A program made the translations under genes and the position numbers. Positions 44,269 to 53,632 of a stretch of DNA of 64,000 nt are shown here, piece after piece. Each line of letters begins with the position of its first letter. Position 1 is the stretch's first letter. The notes under the pieces were generated by a model. That model saw only the letters and a program-made list of their open reading frames with translations. It ran no database searches and had not been told where the DNA came from. The stretch covers positions 2,230,001 to 2,294,000 of the forward strand of contig AP018172.1 of assembly GCA_002368175.1 (NCBI GenBank), in the 5' to 3' direction. The stretch is from Calothrix sp. NIES-2098 (GTDB taxonomy: Bacteria; Cyanobacteriota; Cyanobacteriia; Cyanobacteriales; Nostocaceae).

Positions 44269-45162
44269 ATGACGACTCAAATACAAACTATGCGAACAGT
44301 CGCAGGAATCATCAATAGCGTGCAAACGCTTGAAGGTGAAGGTATGCTGGTACGTCGGCCTTTTCCCAAGAGCAGCTTTACCGACTTCGACCCGTTCCTC
44401 CTCCTTGATGAATTCGGCCCTGTTGATGTTGAACTGGGTAAAGCAAAGGGAGCGCCAGATCATCCTCACAGAGGCTTTGAGACAGTCACCTATATTCTAG
44501 AGGGGCGCGTTGAACATAAAGATTCTCAAGGTCATGCAGGAAAACTGAGTGCTGGCGATGTGCAATGGATGACAGCAGGAGCAGGTGTTGTCCATTCCGA
44601 AATGCCAGATCGGGAATTTGCTCGTACTGGCGGACGGGTTCACGGATTACAACTGTGGGTGAATTTACCCCGTCGCGACAAAATGATGAAGCCGCGTTAT
44701 CAAGAAATTCCATCTGCAAAAATTCCCACTGCGCAAACAAATGATGGTTTGGTGAAAGTAAAAGTTATAGCTGGAGAAGCGCTAGGAGCTAAAGCTGTCA
44801 TCGAGACGCAAACTCCGATTATGTACTTACATTTCACACTTCAACCAGATGCGATCGCAGTTCAGCCTGTGCCAAAAGAATACAATGCTTTTATATATGT
44901 GCTTGATGGAGAAGGCTTGTTTGGTGCAGAAAAAGAACGTGCGGGAGATGGGCAGATGGTATTGTTTGCACAAGACGGTGAGGAAGTGGCGATCGCAAAT
45001 CCATCGAACGCAAAATCACCATTAGATGTATTACTCATCGCTGGTGTACCGCTAAACGAACCAGTTGTTCGCTACGGCCCATTTGTAATGAATACTGAAG
45101 CCGAAATTATTCAAGCAATTGACGACTATCGTAACGGGAGGATGGGTTCCATTGACTTCTAA
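44269..45162 (+). CDS. Pirin family protein
   Basis: 297 residues from MTTQIQTMRTVAGII, preceded by a strong AGGAGGAG ribosome site that fixes the start; the frame runs 35 codons further upstream. The double-cupin pirin features are clear: PDHPHRGFETVTYILEGRVEH with the metal-binding histidines, then DVQWMTAGAGVVHSEMP with His and Glu. Pirins bind iron and may act as quercetinases or redox sensors. It is followed by an overlapping gene at 45152. Confidence 0.95.
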   Translation: MTTQIQTMRTVAGIINSVQTLEGEGMLVRRPFPKSSFTDFDPFLLLDEFGPVDVELGKAKGAPDHPHRGFETVTYILEGRVEHKDSQGHAGKLSAGDVQWMTAGAGVVHSEMPDREFARTGGRVHGLQLWVNLPRRDKMMKPRYQEIPSAKIPTAQTNDGLVKVKVIAGEALGAKAVIETQTPIMYLHFTLQPDAIAVQPVPKEYNAFIYVLDGEGLFGAEKERAGDGQMVLFAQDGEEVAIANPSNAKSPLDVLLIAGVPLNEPVVRYGPFVMNTEAEIIQAIDDYRNGRMGSIDF

Positions 45163-45562
45163 CACACTTCTACAACGAATCAACCAACAGCAATTTTTAC
45201 GCAATTTGCGCAACAAATTCCTCAGCTTGCACTCCAGTTTGCTGGAGACAGAACGCATCGCTTACGAACAAGTACGCGGTAGAGTAACCAGTGCCGAACT
45301 TTTACAACTAGTTATCGATCACGAACAATTTGCTTGGCTACATCGCATTTCTGAGCTAGTTGTGCAAATTGATGAAATGCTGGCAGCAGATGAACCCATA
45401 TTACCGGAATCTGTGCAAAAGTTAATTGCCGATGCTCGCAGGTTAATCGTACCGTCAGAGTTAGGTAACGCTTTTGCTAGAAAGTATTATGCTGCTCTCC
45501 AGCGCGAACCTAGCGTTGTCTTAGCACACGCAGAGGTATCACAACTGCTTGCTGTTAAGTAG
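45152..45562 (+). CDS. Conserved hypothetical helical protein
   Basis: 136 residues, starting at TTG 45152 with a GGGAGG ribosome site ten bases upstream, and overlapping the end of the pirin gene by 11 bp. The sequence is alpha-helical and amphipathic (QQFLRNLRNKFLSLHSSLLE, ELLQLVIDHEQFAWLHRISELVVQIDEML), with no motif I recognise. Coupling to pirin suggests a shared function or a common regulator. No membrane segment or signal peptide. Confidence 0.7.
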   Translation: MTSNTLLQRINQQQFLRNLRNKFLSLHSSLLETERIAYEQVRGRVTSAELLQLVIDHEQFAWLHRISELVVQIDEMLAADEPILPESVQKLIADARRLIVPSELGNAFARKYYAALQREPSVVLAHAEVSQLLAVK

Positions 45563-45643
45563 TAAGATACTGTGAGCATCTGGTTTCCGTTCTGAGCCAG
45601 ATGCTCGCACTCTCAAATAGCCTAAATTGGCGATCGCTTACCT

Positions 45644-46597
45644 TCATTCCCAGTCTTGTTGAGATTCACTTAATGTTCTAACTGTCTTGTCTAAAGAAAA
45701 ATCTGCCGCCATTAAATCAATACCATCAATAATTTTACTGGGTTCAACAATTCGCAAAGCAGTAAAACATTTGTCTCGATAATTAGGGTTATTTTGGAAA
45801 AATGAGATCGCTTTTTTTAAAGGTTCAATCACAGGATAAGCTGATTCTGCTTTCTCAATCGCTTCTTGAGGAATTAGAGACTTAAGCCTTTGGACGGCTA
45901 AATCAATTAAATCTCTCGACTCTACCGAAGAATCATTCCATCTGTCAGAATTAGCTAAAAGTTTTTCAGCAAAACTATCAATTTCATTTAAACATGGTAC
46001 AGGCGACCAACTGGGATAATCTGGTTCTCCCAATTCGATACGTCCTTCCATAATAATCTCAAATTTAATTAAAGTTTCATCAACTAGAACTGCAAATCTT
46101 ATGCCGTACTGGTCAGCTTTGATATCTCCTGGTAATTTGAGATTGTTTTGACTATTAAACAGAGCATTATATTGATTTTCAGCTATTTTTTGTCGTAGCA
46201 ATCGATAACCACTACCAGTTGAACAGATAAAATCTATATCTTTGCTTAATCTATATTCGCCATTATTTAAGCTAACCAGAGTATCAGTGCCAAAATACGC
46301 GCCACATTCTAATAAAAATTCAGCCTTTAATTGGTTAAGAACGTTTAAAATCTTTTGATGAAACTCCCTTTCAAACATTTTTGCTCCTAACCATGAGTCA
46401 TAATATTGAGCTAACTGTTGCACAAACAAAGCTTCTATTTGGCTCAAATCGCCTAAAACCCCTTGGTAACGCCACCCTCGTTCATATATTCTCAGCATCT
46501 CTAAAAGAGTAAGATTTTCTATATCTTCTCTTTGCCAACATAATTGTTCTAAAAAAGGTAATTTTTCTGGTATTTGAATTGTAGGTTTAATTAACAT
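45644..46597 (-). CDS. AbiEii/AbiGii-like nucleotidyltransferase
   Basis: 317 residues. A nucleotidyltransferase core is visible near residues 101-126: GTDTLVSL, then YRLSKDIDFI, giving the G-T/S plus D-x-D pattern of AbiEii-type toxins. The remaining features (SFAEKLLANSDRWNDSSVESRDLIDL, typical of the DUF1814 C-terminal region) agree. AbiEii toxins pair with an AbiEi antitoxin, but none is adjacent. It lies 68 bp downstream of the retron reverse transcriptase on the same strand, so it may be an accessory effector of the retron locus or simply a neighbour. Confidence 0.75.
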   Translation of the reverse strand: MLIKPTIQIPEKLPFLEQLCWQREDIENLTLLEMLRIYERGWRYQGVLGDLSQIEALFVQQLAQYYDSWLGAKMFEREFHQKILNVLNQLKAEFLLECGAYFGTDTLVSLNNGEYRLSKDIDFICSTGSGYRLLRQKIAENQYNALFNSQNNLKLPGDIKADQYGIRFAVLVDETLIKFEIIMEGRIELGEPDYPSWSPVPCLNEIDSFAEKLLANSDRWNDSSVESRDLIDLAVQRLKSLIPQEAIEKAESAYPVIEPLKKAISFFQNNPNYRDKCFTALRIVEPSKIIDGIDLMAADFSLDKTVRTLSESQQDWE

Positions 46598-46665
46598 AGG
46601 TAAGATGAGTAAGTGTCATGTGCGTTAATAATACACACCACAAAATACTAAATACTATAAATATT

Positions 46666-48075
46666 TTACTCAATATTGTTACGCCTAAATTTTTTCTTAA
46701 TTCGCTTGATTCGCTCCAGAAACTCAGCACCTTTTTCTGGATTCACCATCGCCACAAAGTTAGCAAAGCCAGTGATAGCAGCAATTAAATTCGAGGAATT
46801 ACCCCAATGCTTACCCTCTAAACCTTCTGTCTCAATTTGATATAAAGTTGCCCGGAAGCGATTTAATGTTTTTTTAGAAATACTGAGCTTATTATTAACG
46901 ACTAAACCTGTAACTTCTTGCTGACTAGATTTTCTCAGGATGCGAGTTTTCTCTTGATTGATGGTGAATCCTTCATGAATAACAATAGATTCTGTTCGTC
47001 TGAGGATATTACATATATAACGGCGGCTTTCACCAGAAACAGAAAAAGTCAAGTCATCAGCATAGCGAGTATAAATAAACTCTAATTTTTCTGCCATTGC
47101 TGTTAAGCGGCTATCTAAGCGGCGACATAGTAAGTTAGAAATAGCAGGACTAGCGGGAGAACCTTGGGGAAGATGTCTTTCTCCTACTGCGACATAATAA
47201 TTCTGTCCATCTAATTCCAATTCTTCTACTTCAGCCGCAGTACAAAGTAACGCAAAAATAGTTGCTGCTGCTCCTGAATAACCAAAAGAACGGAAAAGTC
47301 CTTTGACTCTTTTGTAAGAAATTGAAGGAAAAAAATCTTTCAAGTCAAAGTTGATAATTACCTCAGCACCAACGTGAGGAGTAGCGTTAGTGACAATCGA
47401 ACGTTCGCGACGAAAACCATGCGCTGCATCATGAATTTCTAGTTTTTGAAGAATATTTTCTAATATCCAGTGCTGCGCCTGTTTTAAATTAGGCATAGGT
47501 GCAAAGATGATACGTTCTCCCCCTGTTTTTTTCGGCATTTTGAAGCGGATGTAGTGAGAAACAGTAGAGGTATTGCGGTTAAATGCTAAAAAACGCAATT
47601 TTCCTACAGTCACTCCCATCGCCGTGGCTATCTCTTCAGCAGTATTGCAAACAGGTAAACCTAGGGAGTTCAATTTTTCTTGATTACCTTGAGTATTGTT
47701 TAAATCAGCGGAAACAGCCTCACCAAGATAAACAATTTCTTTTTCTTTCTTCTGCTTCCAAGCTTCTGCACGTTCTTGGCGTTCTCTTTCCCGGCGTTCT
47801 TTAGTTTCCTGGCGCTTACGACGCGACTCTTCTAGGCGTTTTTTCAAAGACTGCTGACGCAACAGTTGCTCATCTTGAAGTTGCAAACTTTGCTGTCGTA
47901 GCGTTTCTAATTCTCGCCGGATTTCTTCTTGACGGTGAATTTCCGCATCTAACTCCCGTAGTGACTCACCTTTCCAGAAGCCGTAGCGTAACATTTCTTC
48001 GAGGATGAATTCTTCCTTCCCAACTTCGCGAATGAGTTTAGACAATTCCTCTCGGCTACGACGCTGGTCACTCAT
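46666..48075 (-). CDS. Retron reverse transcriptase
   Basis: 469 residues. Residues about 40-118 form a highly charged Arg/Glu/Lys/Gln-rich coiled coil, an unusually long N-terminal extension. The polymerase domain follows (about 145-460) with NFDLKDFF (242-249), LPQGSPASP (302-310) and the catalytic YADD (338-341). The retron-specific motifs are both present: NAxxH as NATPH (230-234) and VTG (388-390). It copies part of the RNA just upstream into msDNA, primed from a branched guanosine. A structured non-coding region (48171-48430) precedes it on the same strand, and WHSWIM and HEAT-repeat genes lie upstream. Confidence 0.93.
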   Translation of the reverse strand: MSDQRRSREELSKLIREVGKEEFILEEMLRYGFWKGESLRELDAEIHRQEEIRRELETLRQQSLQLQDEQLLRQQSLKKRLEESRRKRQETKERRERERQERAEAWKQKKEKEIVYLGEAVSADLNNTQGNQEKLNSLGLPVCNTAEEIATAMGVTVGKLRFLAFNRNTSTVSHYIRFKMPKKTGGERIIFAPMPNLKQAQHWILENILQKLEIHDAAHGFRRERSIVTNATPHVGAEVIINFDLKDFFPSISYKRVKGLFRSFGYSGAAATIFALLCTAAEVEELELDGQNYYVAVGERHLPQGSPASPAISNLLCRRLDSRLTAMAEKLEFIYTRYADDLTFSVSGESRRYICNILRRTESIVIHEGFTINQEKTRILRKSSQQEVTGLVVNNKLSISKKTLNRFRATLYQIETEGLEGKHWGNSSNLIAAITGFANFVAMVNPEKGAEFLERIKRIKKKFRRNNIE

Positions 48076-48170
48076 ATTGTGTTGTGGAGACCCTAAAATT
48101 TAATGTCTCTAGCTTAACTTTCGGCTTTTGAGGCTGTCACTATATATGTAAAAAAAATGACGTACAAATT

Positions 48171-48430
48171 CTAGCTTGTAAACCCTTCGTAAACCTCTCA
48201 GGACTAGACTGCTCTACTCAGCGGAGCCACCCCCCAACCTATCGAACCAGTATCTAAATCTCGGCAACTAACGAGTAAGTTGGCTACTAGTTAGTCGTCG
48301 GTTTTACAGAAACCAAACCGCGACACTGGGTGGCGGAGCGCCGTAAAGAGCAGGCTAGTGATGCATGTTTCAACTTAGCGCAAGGACAGTGATACACTGT
48401 CCGGGTTGCAAGGTAATTACATTTAGCTAG
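48171..48430 (-). ncRNA. Predicted retron msr-msd RNA
   Basis: The minus-strand RNA should start near 48430 and end near 48171, 95 bases before the RT start codon. The a1 region (CTAGCT at 48425-48430, then TGTAA and ACC down to 48412) is complementary to a2 (48171-48185, GGTTTACAAGCTAG on the minus strand), with small bulges. An msr hairpin GGACAGTG-TAT-CACTGTCC occupies 48384-48402 with a GCAA/TTGC extension. The msd part is a long stem closed by CTGCTCT (48347-48353) with AGAGCAG (48209-48215) and GCCACCC (48328-48334) with GGGTGGC (48226-48232), enclosing two more hairpins at 48267-48295 and 48294-48324. The fold was made by eye. Confidence 0.75.
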
Positions 48431-48529
48431 CAGTTGCACGCCAATTATTTATTTTTTGTATTTACAGCTTAATAGCTTGTGACTAATTCTGGGTAGACAA
48501 TTAACTGAAAATTTACAGAACCCATGATT

Positions 48530-50170
48530 TTATTGAAATTGACGCGCAAATTGCATTCTTAATGCCAGCATATGTTCGCAAGGCCCCTTGTAAAGTTGAT
48601 GTCGTTGATACCAACTGCAAGTGCATTCTGCTTGAATAATGCGTTCGTCTCTATCAATAGTTAGGGATGGTATGTAAGTTTTACCTTTACCTCTAACACG
48701 ACCTTGTAAGATTAAAATTCCATCTTTGTCGCTCACAGATGTGACTTTCACTGAATTTTGATGCAAAAACCTGGCTGCTTTTTCTTCTCGTTCGTTAGCA
48801 AAACGCAAGCGTTCCACTGGTAATGGTTCACGGCTAAGTTCGCGCACTCTGTACACTTGCTTATTTAAATCATAAATTACACTACCAGCTTGAGTGTAAG
48901 CACTTAAAGCACCCATAATAGCTGTTCGGGAGATACCTAAACGTTGTGCAAGGCTGTCAGCAGTTTCTACCCAATTTTCTCGCAACGCGTCAAAAATAAT
49001 TTTTTGTGTCCATTCATCAACATCAGTGCGCGGAGCCATTAAATCAAAATTACCAGCTTGTGACCAATCGTTAGCAGTCCATCCCGACAAACCCAAAGTA
49101 AAAGACATATCGCCTAAGTCAGCGACATAGAACGAAGGCATTCCTGTACCCAGAAGGTGAACTGTAAATTTCCTAGCAATGGGGATGAGGCGTTCTAGGA
49201 TGTTTAGGCGGCGGCGTCCCCATACGCGAATGGTTTGTGGTTCATGGCCAAGATAAGGGGAACGGTGACAAACAACCTCTATATCCCACGGTTCAAACAC
49301 TAACCGCACGGGTTCGCCTGGTTTGAGATGATATCGTATACTACGCGGCCCTTGTCTTTCTTTATGACGACGCAGGACAAAACACATATTATAAATATCC
49401 ATTGGATGCAAGTCGAACTGCGTTGCAGGTAAACACATCGCCGAACTGACTTGTAAAAAACCTCTTACCCAGCTATCAGGTAAATCAATTTTGACTTCTT
49501 TGTAAGCGTCTTCGTTAGTAGTTTGAACTTCAAAGCCAGAAGGATCGACTTGTAATTGTGTAGTCTTGTAGCTGCGGATTTTTTGGAATTCGTTATACAG
49601 CGATGCTGAATAATCTACATTAGTTGTACCGCAAGCGAATTCACTAATTTTGGTGAAAACTTCGTAACTAGCACCCAGACGTCCATAAGTTGATTCATCC
49701 ACACTAAAACATTCAAAAAATATTTCATCTGGATGAATGGTAATTACAGGATCTAACACATACCAAGCATCGCGGTCTTTTTGATATAAAAAATCAAAAT
49801 AACGTCTTTGAGCTTGATAATAACTAGACCAGCTTTGCTGACGGCGATTTTGTAGTTCTTTTAATTCCGCTTGTAGTTGATTGATTCTATCTGCAACATC
49901 TTGACGCATAGCTGCAACCATCTGCCAATCAATATCATCTTGTTTGGCACGCCATTCCTTATATGCAGTTTTATCTTTTGGTTTAAACCGCATATCGGAA
50001 ACAACAACATCATGTAATGCACTAATTGCTTCCCGAAAAGCTACATTTTGCTGTAATTCTCCAATAAAATAAGTAGGCGATCGCTTTGTATCTGGAGAAA
50101 AACTCATTTGAGTAATGCGATCGCTTTCTACTACTTTTGAATTTCCCTTATAAGTGTAATTAAATTCCAT
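48530..50170 (-). CDS. Winged-helix and SWIM zinc-finger protein (WHSWIM), retron-associated
   Basis: 546 residues. The C-terminus holds a SWIM zinc finger (C516, C518, C531, H533: CTC...PCEH). A winged-helix domain precedes it (about 385-455, DALRENWVETADSLAQRLGISRTAIMGAL). The N-terminal part (about 1-380) has no domain I recognise and includes a short charged coil near 85-115. SWIM domains bind nucleic acid or protein. It sits between the HEAT-repeat gene and the retron RNA on one strand, an order matching type XIII retrons as I recall them, so it is a likely effector or regulator of the system. Confidence 0.85.
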   Translation of the reverse strand: MEFNYTYKGNSKVVESDRITQMSFSPDTKRSPTYFIGELQQNVAFREAISALHDVVVSDMRFKPKDKTAYKEWRAKQDDIDWQMVAAMRQDVADRINQLQAELKELQNRRQQSWSSYYQAQRRYFDFLYQKDRDAWYVLDPVITIHPDEIFFECFSVDESTYGRLGASYEVFTKISEFACGTTNVDYSASLYNEFQKIRSYKTTQLQVDPSGFEVQTTNEDAYKEVKIDLPDSWVRGFLQVSSAMCLPATQFDLHPMDIYNMCFVLRRHKERQGPRSIRYHLKPGEPVRLVFEPWDIEVVCHRSPYLGHEPQTIRVWGRRRLNILERLIPIARKFTVHLLGTGMPSFYVADLGDMSFTLGLSGWTANDWSQAGNFDLMAPRTDVDEWTQKIIFDALRENWVETADSLAQRLGISRTAIMGALSAYTQAGSVIYDLNKQVYRVRELSREPLPVERLRFANEREEKAARFLHQNSVKVTSVSDKDGILILQGRVRGKGKTYIPSLTIDRDERIIQAECTCSWYQRHQLYKGPCEHMLALRMQFARQFQ

Positions 50171-50228
50171 ATATAAAAATGACTTTCAGATAAATTTTAA
50201 TTTGTCTTTAGTATTAAAACTAAATCCT

Positions 50229-53200
50229 CTAAGTTCTAATTTCAGTCACAGCTTTTAGTGTAAAAGGTAAAGATATATGAGGAAACTTTTTGTGAATTTT
50301 TAACATCAGTTGGATAGCAGCGGACTTATCGCCTATTACCATAGTAACTGATTGACGTGTAATAATTTCTGCCACAATCTTTGCCGCAGCTTCGCTTTTT
50401 TGCGCCTCAGATGCGAGAAATGCAAAAATTCTCTTCTTGCTAACGCTGCCACGATTAACAAGAGATAATACAGTAATAAAAAATGGCATCAATTCCTGTA
50501 AACGTACTGGATTATCTACTGCATATTCTGATAAAAAGTTGCTAGCGAATAACTGCATATCTGCTGATGGATGTTCGCTAAATTTTAGTAGATACTCCTG
50601 TCCGTGTTCCGATTTAAAATTTCTAGTTAACAAATCTCGACCTAATTTACGCACATCTTCCCGTACGCTATCGCAGATACTCACTAAAATTTCTGGTGTA
50701 AAGTTATCTGCTGTAAATTCTTGAGTAAATATTCTAAAAGTAAATTCCCGCGTATCATCCCAGTTTGATTCTAATAACCGCGTTGCTAATAACAATTCTT
50801 GGGGATCTGTGCGAAAATGTTCTAATTTTTCTATAAATATATGTCTAGCAGTTTCACGAACAGTAAAAATTTCGTGGTTAGCAATTTTAATAATCTCGCT
50901 AGTTTCAATCTCTAATACTAAAGCTTGATAATTTTCTCTCAGTAGCAGACTACCTAAATCCTGAGCAAAAGCAGACTTGGCTAATAAAAGTTTAAAAGTA
51001 GTTTCTTTATTTATGCTTGGCATCCAACCTTGTAAATCTTCTTGTAAGAGACTCAGTAGATTGCCATGAACACCTTCATATTTTTCTGAAGTCAGTAAAA
51101 CTTCTATTAAATCTGTAGCAAGCTGGATATTAAAAATTGGATAATTAGAAGCTAAACCTTGGATAATGGGTTTAATAGCATTGCGGATATCAATACTTGC
51201 ATTTGCAGCCATTGCCACAATTAAACACCTATATTCTCCAATGAGTTTTTCATTAGGTAATAGCCCAAATATTCTTATACCAATTACTCTGATTCTTTCG
51301 TGAGGCGATATTAAAATATTTACTATCAACTCTGGTGGTAAATTTTCAGCCTTAATCTCATGATTGAGCAAAATACGAGCGCCAAGTTCTTGGATTAAAG
51401 GCAGTGGATGTGCAACTAGTTCTTGAATTGTACTAAATTGTAAGCTACGTAACTGCGGGGTAAAATTTATCAGTAAAATTGCCATCAATTCCTTAGCTGT
51501 CTCATATTCAGAATCAGAAGTTGATACAGCTTGAATTGACAAGAGCTTAGTAATTATTTTATTAATGAATGTGAAAGCTTCGCGATCGCGAATAATATAA
51601 CTATTTAATAAACTGCGAGCAAACTTGCGAATTTCACTATATTGACTAACGAGCAGATCGGCAAAAAAGTTGCTATCTTGTAAAAAGTATTCTCGTTGTT
51701 CATCTATCCATGTTATGGCTTGAGCGCGAGCATTGTCATAAATGCAATTAGCCATTGCTATCACTAATTCTCGATTGGGTTCAGAAGAATTATATTTTAT
51801 GAGTGCAACAATAAAAGCAAATTGCACAGTTATTAAATAAGGTTTCTGGAGTAATTTAATAGTTGTTTGAATATCAAGCACATCAGAGTAGTTTAAAGAA
51901 CTTCTCAAAGCGCGAACAGCAAAATAGTGAACTGGATAACATCTACTTTGCATGAGTAACTCGATCAATGCTGCTTGATTTTGTTCCCAAAGCTGAGGAA
52001 AAGCTTCTTCTCTTTCTGATGTTCCAATTTCTAAATTTTCGATATTTTCAGGTATGTAACCTTCTTGGCAACTCCAAGCTTGAGCATTTGACTTTAGTTC
52101 ATAGTAAGGACTATTTTCGTAAAGAATATGATTAAAAATTAAATACCTACCAAATGCATCCCAGGTACGCTTGTATTGAGTTACTTGTTCGCCAGCAGGA
52201 TTTCGACGTTTGAAAACAGACTCTTTAATAGCCTCGGCATCGGCATCAGAATACTGAAGTAAAATCTCAACAGCCATATTTATATAATCAGCATCTCTTT
52301 CTTCGCCTGAGTTTTTGAGAGTACGCCAAACACGCCTGAGGAAATAATTACGAGTTTTTGTACTATAAGCAATTTTGGCATCAGGAAGTTTGAGTTCTCG
52401 CTCAATTTCGTTTTCAATAATTTCAAAATAATTTTTTGTTTCCTTATGCCAATACAAACCAGGTTTTCTTAAATATTGCTCGTCTGACAGATTGATAGTA
52501 TATCTTCTACTAGAAAACATAGCTTTTTGCTTATCAAAACGGTAAGCAAGAATGGCAAATATTTCAGCATCGTGGCGGTATTCAGCTATTTTAAAAATAT
52601 GTCGAATTCGCTGAAAGTAATTCGGGAGAAAAGGAGCGCTACGTAATATATTTATTAATACTGGGCGTACATATGCGTTATCTATTTGATAAATAGTATC
52701 GAGTACGGCAAAATTTTGATAATTTCCCCTATCTAAATATGTATGTAATGCTATTGCAAACGCATCTGATGAGCCGCTTTGTGCTAAAGGTTGCAATTCT
52801 GGAGGTAAACTAGAAATTTTTTGAATTTGCAACCTTGTTTTAGTTTCTGCATCTACTAGTTTCAACAATGCTTCAAAAGCAATACGCTTGACAAAATCTG
52901 GTGTTGTAGGATTTTGATATAACTGGGTGACAACTTGAATAGCTTGATTATCGCCACACCAACCTAACGCCCAAGCAAGACAATAATCTCTTAAAGGTTC
53001 GCCTGTACCGATAAGTTTGATGAGTAAAGGTGTGGCTTCTCTAATTTTAAGTTCTCCTGCCCGCCAAATAGCTCTTTCTAACTTCCATTTACTAGGCTGT
53101 TTGTTCGCTAGGCGGTCGAGAATTGCTTGTTTGCGTGGGTCTGCATGAGAAACTAATTGATTCTCTAGAGGTTGATTTCTAGGTGCAAGATTAACCTCTG

Positions 53201-53429
53201 TGTATCCCTTTTGCGTTTTTTGTTTGACTAAGTTGTTAAAGATTTTTTGCGCTTCTGCTAAAGATACAGCTTGAGTAGTTTTTGTACTTTCTTTTAAATT
53301 TGCACCTTGTTTCCCATAGCGGAAGTTAACTACATAAAGGTCATCAGTTATCTGACACAAGTCAACTTCGTAGACTCTAGTAGATCTACCCTCTTGATAG
53401 TGCAGGGTTGTGCGTTTAATTAGCTTCAT
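50229..53429 (-). CDS. WGR-domain HEAT/ARM-repeat protein, retron-associated
   Basis: 1066 residues from MKLIKRTTLHYQEG; I prefer this ATG, with GGAAG close upstream, over a TTG four codons earlier. The N-terminal WGR-like domain (about 1-80: TRVYEVDLCQI, VVNFRYGKQGANL) typically senses nucleic acid ends. The rest is a long alpha-solenoid of HEAT/ARM-type repeats (two-helix units such as ATPLLIKLIGTGEPLRDYCLAWALGWCG), with no catalytic motif I can see. It is the first gene of the retron locus, 58 bp upstream of the WHSWIM gene. It could sense the target or hold the complex together; that is inference. Confidence 0.85.
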   Translation of the reverse strand: MKLIKRTTLHYQEGRSTRVYEVDLCQITDDLYVVNFRYGKQGANLKESTKTTQAVSLAEAQKIFNNLVKQKTQKGYTEVNLAPRNQPLENQLVSHADPRKQAILDRLANKQPSKWKLERAIWRAGELKIREATPLLIKLIGTGEPLRDYCLAWALGWCGDNQAIQVVTQLYQNPTTPDFVKRIAFEALLKLVDAETKTRLQIQKISSLPPELQPLAQSGSSDAFAIALHTYLDRGNYQNFAVLDTIYQIDNAYVRPVLINILRSAPFLPNYFQRIRHIFKIAEYRHDAEIFAILAYRFDKQKAMFSSRRYTINLSDEQYLRKPGLYWHKETKNYFEIIENEIERELKLPDAKIAYSTKTRNYFLRRVWRTLKNSGEERDADYINMAVEILLQYSDADAEAIKESVFKRRNPAGEQVTQYKRTWDAFGRYLIFNHILYENSPYYELKSNAQAWSCQEGYIPENIENLEIGTSEREEAFPQLWEQNQAALIELLMQSRCYPVHYFAVRALRSSLNYSDVLDIQTTIKLLQKPYLITVQFAFIVALIKYNSSEPNRELVIAMANCIYDNARAQAITWIDEQREYFLQDSNFFADLLVSQYSEIRKFARSLLNSYIIRDREAFTFINKIITKLLSIQAVSTSDSEYETAKELMAILLINFTPQLRSLQFSTIQELVAHPLPLIQELGARILLNHEIKAENLPPELIVNILISPHERIRVIGIRIFGLLPNEKLIGEYRCLIVAMAANASIDIRNAIKPIIQGLASNYPIFNIQLATDLIEVLLTSEKYEGVHGNLLSLLQEDLQGWMPSINKETTFKLLLAKSAFAQDLGSLLLRENYQALVLEIETSEIIKIANHEIFTVRETARHIFIEKLEHFRTDPQELLLATRLLESNWDDTREFTFRIFTQEFTADNFTPEILVSICDSVREDVRKLGRDLLTRNFKSEHGQEYLLKFSEHPSADMQLFASNFLSEYAVDNPVRLQELMPFFITVLSLVNRGSVSKKRIFAFLASEAQKSEAAAKIVAEIITRQSVTMVIGDKSAAIQLMLKIHKKFPHISLPFTLKAVTEIRT

Positions 53430-53550
53430 GGCAACTTCCAACTAAGCCAAGGAAAACTCTATTCTGGCTCAGGTGAGAGTTTGGGGCAATTATGATATTA
53501 CTTACAAAAGGCGATCGCTACACAGTTACCAAAATAGATCAAATAAAAAT

Positions 53551-53583
53551 CAGGGATGCCAGCCATATATGCGGACATCCCTG
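53551..53583 (-). terminator. Terminator of the lipoprotein gene
   Basis: CAGGGATG (53551-53558) pairs with CATCCCTG (53576-53583), and on the minus strand the stem is followed by ATTTTTATTT. It ends transcription of the gene at 53633 and separates it from the retron locus. Confidence 0.8.
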
Positions 53584-53632
53584 AATTGAAGATTATCTCA
53601 AAATACCTCTTCCTGAGACAGGAGTCTCAAAT

